The position numbers were made by a program, and so were the translations under genes. This document shows positions 6,101 through 7,611 of a DNA stretch of 7,611 bases, piece by piece. This stretch comes from Bacillota bacterium. GTDB lineage: Bacteria; Bacillota; Clostridia; Lachnospirales; Lachnospiraceae. Each line of letters opens with the position of its first letter. Positions within the stretch are counted from its first letter, which is position 1. The stretch covers positions 1 through 7,611 of the forward strand of contig JAFAEB010000337.1 of the NCBI GenBank assembly GCA_023424235.1. Direction: 5' to 3'. The notes beneath the pieces were generated by a model. The model did not search any database. It was not told the origin of the DNA and saw nothing but the letters and a program-made list of their open reading frames with translations.

Positions 6101-7068
6101 CACCAACACCAGTAACACCAACACCAACTAACCCAGGTAACACAGAAGGTTCTACTCCTGATAATAAGGAGCCAGAGCTTATCGTAATTGAAGAAAGTAA
6201 TAAAAATGCTTCTGTTGTTGCTAAAGTTGAAAGAGATAAAGATGGTAATGTAGTTAACGCTGTAGCTTCTGTGACAATTGATAAAGCTAGTAAGGTTACT
6301 ACATCAAATAATAAGAAGTCTTCTTCTGTATCATTAGAACTTCCAGTTGATGAAATTCTATCTGTAGCAAGAAAATTAGCTGAAGTATCAAAAGATGCGA
6401 AATTAGTATTGGAATTAACGTTACCTGAAAAAGAATTGATTAAACAGTTAAAAACTTCAAAAAGAGAAGTAGTAGAAGTTGAGTTACTCCTACCATCTGC
6501 ACTTCTTAAAAATGATAACATTGAATTATCAAGCATCATGTTATCTAAAGATGTTTTAGAAGGTGCAAAAGCAGGTAAAGCAGATATAAGCATAGTAGTT
6601 AAGGATGAGAAAAAAGTATCTTATACATTAACTATGAAGTATGATGATTTAAAAGATGTAGATAAAAAAGAATTATCTAATATTAACCTAGCTCTTGAAG
6701 TATATAAAACAAGTGCTAATAAAGAATTACAAAATCTTTTAAAACAAGATACAAAGAACAAATCAGGTAATGTAATATCCTTCCTTAAGGAGGATATTCT
6801 GCCTACAAATGCTAATGTAAACGCTTATGTTGGTAATACTAGTAAAAAAGCAAAAAAAGTATATGTATATCGTTATAATAAAGCTACCAACAAGCTAGAA
6901 GAATTAGTTGAAGGTAAATTTATAGTTGATAAAAGTGGATATGTTTCAATAGATGTAGATTATACATCAGAGTACGTAATCCTTGATAAGAAGCCAAGCA
7001 ATAAACTAGTAACTTCAATTAAAGATCAAATTAAAAATTACAGAATAAGCACGATTAAAACTAAGTAA
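3199..7068 (+). CDS. Secreted multidomain protein with glycosyl-hydrolase-like TIM barrel (GHL10/DUF4015 type)
   Basis: This 1289-residue exported protein probably acts on a cell-surface or environmental glycan. The signal peptide has KSKKK, a hydrophobic core and a likely cut after ASA (31-33). Residues 40-195 form an accessory domain with PEGGFVLLA (133-141). Residues 250-331 hold 11-residue repeats and an Ig-like/glucodextranase-B-like fold (LQSGVNYIDV). The barrel spans about 335-735: VIMWID (339-344), FDVKG (375-379), FVNP (483-486), NVDGIIMDRFRYD (507-519, with D509 and D514), VGSWYESYY (605-613) and IGCYYD (656-661). A second accessory domain at 750-855 has INTTR (756-760), GTNQWGVE (777-784) and PAGGYVLSS (819-827). 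A second Ig-like domain spans 856-940, a Pro-Thr linker 944-980, and an unrecognised module 986-1289. No LPXTG, SLH, dockerin or C-terminal helix is seen. GHL10 members include E. coli DigH, which cuts peptidoglycan glycan strands; whether this one does is unknown. AAGGA lies 9 bases before the ATG. It is probably monocistronic. Confidence 0.8.
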   Translation: MKSKKKIISLVLSLSMVVGMLSPMFSTTSLASAIYTLQGLEIETSFDPNFNSEGERKAIDFVNPDFLNSSPAFPGQGLSLFTPGNRAVVSEGSIKSNTAIVVDANMTVKQVINKAPSVGAKPSFTESTDVVAPEGGFVLLACDSSYASAGYKKFIAEKFNVGDVVKLKLNGSDITISQVLALTKGNEAKQARLSLNYTDMYTTTSTTTVVSGVVAERNSNSVYQINIQLLDANNKLIGPNTGTVIVPDVNVVSGSAITVPSVVTGPAITTPNVVSGSAIQGMIVNLNEDGTFMETVSLQSGVNYIDVAIIENGVLMTESKKSMIVFKKDTVIADEEKDVIMWIDQYASAKSLNTVEKIEKMVQTAKNAGVTAFAFDVKGTEGYASYKKATLTNVPYMTETKNPNKYVDMQIDFLEEMIKASHANGIKLLASYNFFTEGNLSTNDSAIDIYKNNRDWAEVLQAPEDKGALKNVLDSARTTALAFVNPANDEVQEFQLKRVEEVLMNYNVDGIIMDRFRYDNQYADFSDETRVKFEAYLQKQGKTLVNWPADAYQINADGSMTTGSLYLDWLTFRSSVIGDFAADLKELIVKYEGLQNREISLSSYVGSWYESYYQNGVNWADESFIYNERLQFPQEELYTAEYRTTSYVDSIDFLMIGCYYDTEEKIAKYTTQGNILTNGKIPLIGSIDLTSLKTPELQRVGYQAAFKNSDGAMIFDLCYVNWYMIECAIKDKVYVNPLTISAYNPVTKDIMTINDINTTRAEDTIVLYNREFGDQTGTNQWGVEVIVGADGVVTHVANKQQAIDWVWGDKAELNNSTIPAGGYVLSSADKSGSRVLRQLLANSFSAGDKTAVAYITDYLQYDSITFNKANESLSFVVKAWGSLDGAKVLVNGLEASLQDEITGLYTIPVTLENGSNEFLVEVYVDGLKTLTKNITMIGQGITGEPVGPTPTPVEPTPTPVVPTPTPVTPTPVTPTPTNPGNTEGSTPDNKEPELIVIEESNKNASVVAKVERDKDGNVVNAVASVTIDKASKVTTSNNKKSSSVSLELPVDEILSVARKLAEVSKDAKLVLELTLPEKELIKQLKTSKREVVEVELLLPSALLKNDNIELSSIMLSKDVLEGAKAGKADISIVVKDEKKVSYTLTMKYDDLKDVDKKELSNINLALEVYKTSANKELQNLLKQDTKNKSGNVISFLKEDILPTNANVNAYVGNTSKKAKKVYVYRYNKATNKLEELVEGKFIVDKSGYVSIDVDYTSEYVILDKKPSNKLVTSIKDQIKNYRISTIKTK
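3946..4044 (+). repeat. Three 33-bp / 11-residue repeats (VVSGSAI type) in the secreted protein
   Basis: The units are NVVSGSAITVP (250-260), SVVTGPAITTP (261-271) and NVVSGSAIQGM (272-282). The first two are full copies, and the third runs into the Ig-like domain, where VSGSA may be its first strand. The repeats probably form an extended linker of beta character. The DNA copies have diverged at several bases, so the expansion is not very recent. Confidence 0.8.
6040..6129 (+). repeat. 21-bp tandem repeat coding for the Pro-Thr linker
   Basis: Three 21-bp units (6040-6060, 6061-6081, 6082-6102) encode PTPTPVx. A 15-bp partial unit (6103-6117, PTPVT) and a 12-bp partial (6118-6129) follow. 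The units are nearly identical at DNA level, almost all using CCA and ACA codons, so copy number may vary between strains by slippage. The product is a flexible, possibly glycosylated linker between the catalytic half and the C-terminal module. Confidence 0.9.
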
Positions 7069-7097
7069 TACGAAGTAATACTTCCCCTTTTTCTATT

Positions 7098-7136
7098 GAG
7101 CCATAATGTAAGCAATACTTGCATTATGGCTCTTTT
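7098..7136 (+). terminator. Intrinsic terminator after the secreted-protein gene
   Basis: A 15-bp stem (7098-7112 with 7118-7132) opens with GAGCCATAATG and includes one G·U pair. The loop is CAATA and TTTT follows. It lies 29 bp after the stop codon and separates this gene from the DUF1275 gene. Confidence 0.88.
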
Positions 7137-7154
7137 AAAGTTAAGGAAATCATT

Positions 7155-7183
7155 TTGCATATCCTTCGACACTTTGATATAAT
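7155..7183 (+). promoter_or_regulatory. Extended -10 promoter for the DUF1275-family gene
   Basis: The -35 is TTGCAT (7155-7160), the spacer is 17 bp, and the -10 is a perfect TATAAT (7178-7183) preceded by TGA (7175-7177). The predicted start near 7190 leaves a leader of about 75 nt with one weak 7-bp hairpin (7209-7215 with 7222-7228). Confidence 0.72.
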
Positions 7184-7264
7184 AATACATAAGCAAGGTT
7201 TAAGTTAAGATATAATTTTATTTATATCATTATTTACAAAGAAAGAAATAGTAAGAGGTAACAT

Positions 7265-7611
7265 ATGATACTTAGAAAAAAACAACGAATCTCAGAATCC
7301 TTACTCATTGGAATTTTACTATCCTTTATCGGAGGGTATTTAGATGCATATACATATATAGCAAGGGGTGGTGTCTTTGCCAATGCTCAGACAGGTAATA
7401 TAATATTGTTTGGTATTCGATTAGCAGAAGGGAGCTTAAGGAGTGCGTCTTTTTATTTGCTTCCTATCTTAGCCTTTGTTATAGGGGTTGTAGTGGCTGA
7501 ATATGTAAGAGTTAAATATAGGGAAAACCAATTGCTTCATTGGAAGCAGATTATTATAGGAATTGAAATTATTACATTAGTTTTTGTAGCATTTATACCA
7601 CAAGGTAAATT
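7265..7611 (+). CDS. YoaK/DUF1275-family membrane protein, N-terminal part (3' end outside window)
   Basis: 115 codons are visible and the frame is open to the window end; family members are about 220-240 residues long, so roughly half is seen. The start is fixed by AGAGG at 7254-7258, six bases before the ATG. The sequence shows the family's opening helix with GGYLDAYTYIARGGVFANAQTGN (about residues 23-45): the G-x-x-D-A, the G-G-x-F-A-N-x-Q-T-G-N signature and the basic N-terminus (LRKKQR). A second hydrophobic segment lies at about 61-79 (LLPILAFVIGVVVAEY) and a third begins near 95. It is an inner-membrane protein of unknown function, often annotated as YoaK. It has its own promoter and follows a terminator, so there is no operon link to the secreted protein. 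Confidence 0.88.
   Translation, partial: MILRKKQRISESLLIGILLSFIGGYLDAYTYIARGGVFANAQTGNIILFGIRLAEGSLRSASFYLLPILAFVIGVVVAEYVRVKYRENQLLHWKQIIIGIEIITLVFVAFIPQGK

Noticed and set aside
6012..6593. Minus-strand open frame of 193 codons opposite the linker and C-terminal module
   Set aside because: It is the antisense shadow of the Pro-Thr repeat and Lys/Val-rich region, with low-complexity Ser/Thr/Gly-Val composition and no family resemblance.
6154..7068. Dockerin, SLH or LPXTG anchor in the C-terminal module
   Set aside because: There is no paired calcium-binding dockerin repeat, no SLH-type sequence, and no LPXTG with hydrophobic tail; the end is basic and soluble.

Overview
The window reads as chromosomal DNA from a low-GC Gram-positive anaerobe, most likely a Lachnospiraceae member of the Lachnoclostridium / Clostridium phytofermentans type. 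The grounds are strong A/T bias, Gram-positive Shine-Dalgarno sites, the PurA sequence style (GGDGGEYGATTGRPRR), and a large secreted protein with VVSGSAI and Pro-Thr linkers of the kind common in that family. This assignment is from memory of family sequences, not from a search. No rRNA, tRNA, CRISPR, insertion sequence or phage gene was seen.

Layout. Bases 1-597 are the 3' end of purA (adenylosuccinate synthetase), followed by two intrinsic terminators. On the minus strand, 1637-775, lies an overlapping pair of small five-helix membrane proteins of the YdcZ/DUF606 (DMT superfamily) type. A 301-bp control region separates them from a divergent Crp/Fnr-family regulator resembling E. coli YeiL (1939-2613). 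A perfect 16-bp palindrome sits between and over the -35/-10 elements of that regulator's predicted promoter. The pair and regulator look like one small locus, the regulator probably controlling itself and perhaps the transporter pair.

An A/T-rich hairpin terminator (2668-2706) ends the regulator unit. It is followed at once by a near-consensus extended -10 promoter (2733-2761). This promoter drives an unusually long leader of about 430 nt with several strong predicted helices, including a multi-branched fold closed by a perfect 9-bp long-range helix (2892-2900 with 3027-3035). The leader precedes a 1289-residue secreted protein (3199-7068). That protein has a signal peptide, a glycosyl-hydrolase-like TIM barrel (GHL10/DUF4015 type) flanked on both sides by related accessory domains, a Pro-Thr linker and an unassigned C-terminal module. 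A strong terminator closes the gene.

The window ends in the first 115 codons of a YoaK/DUF1275-family membrane protein with its own extended -10 promoter. The most interesting points are the candidate structured leader RNA, the near-symmetric architecture of the secreted protein, and the opposite charge bias of the two DUF606 proteins, which suggests an antiparallel heterodimer.
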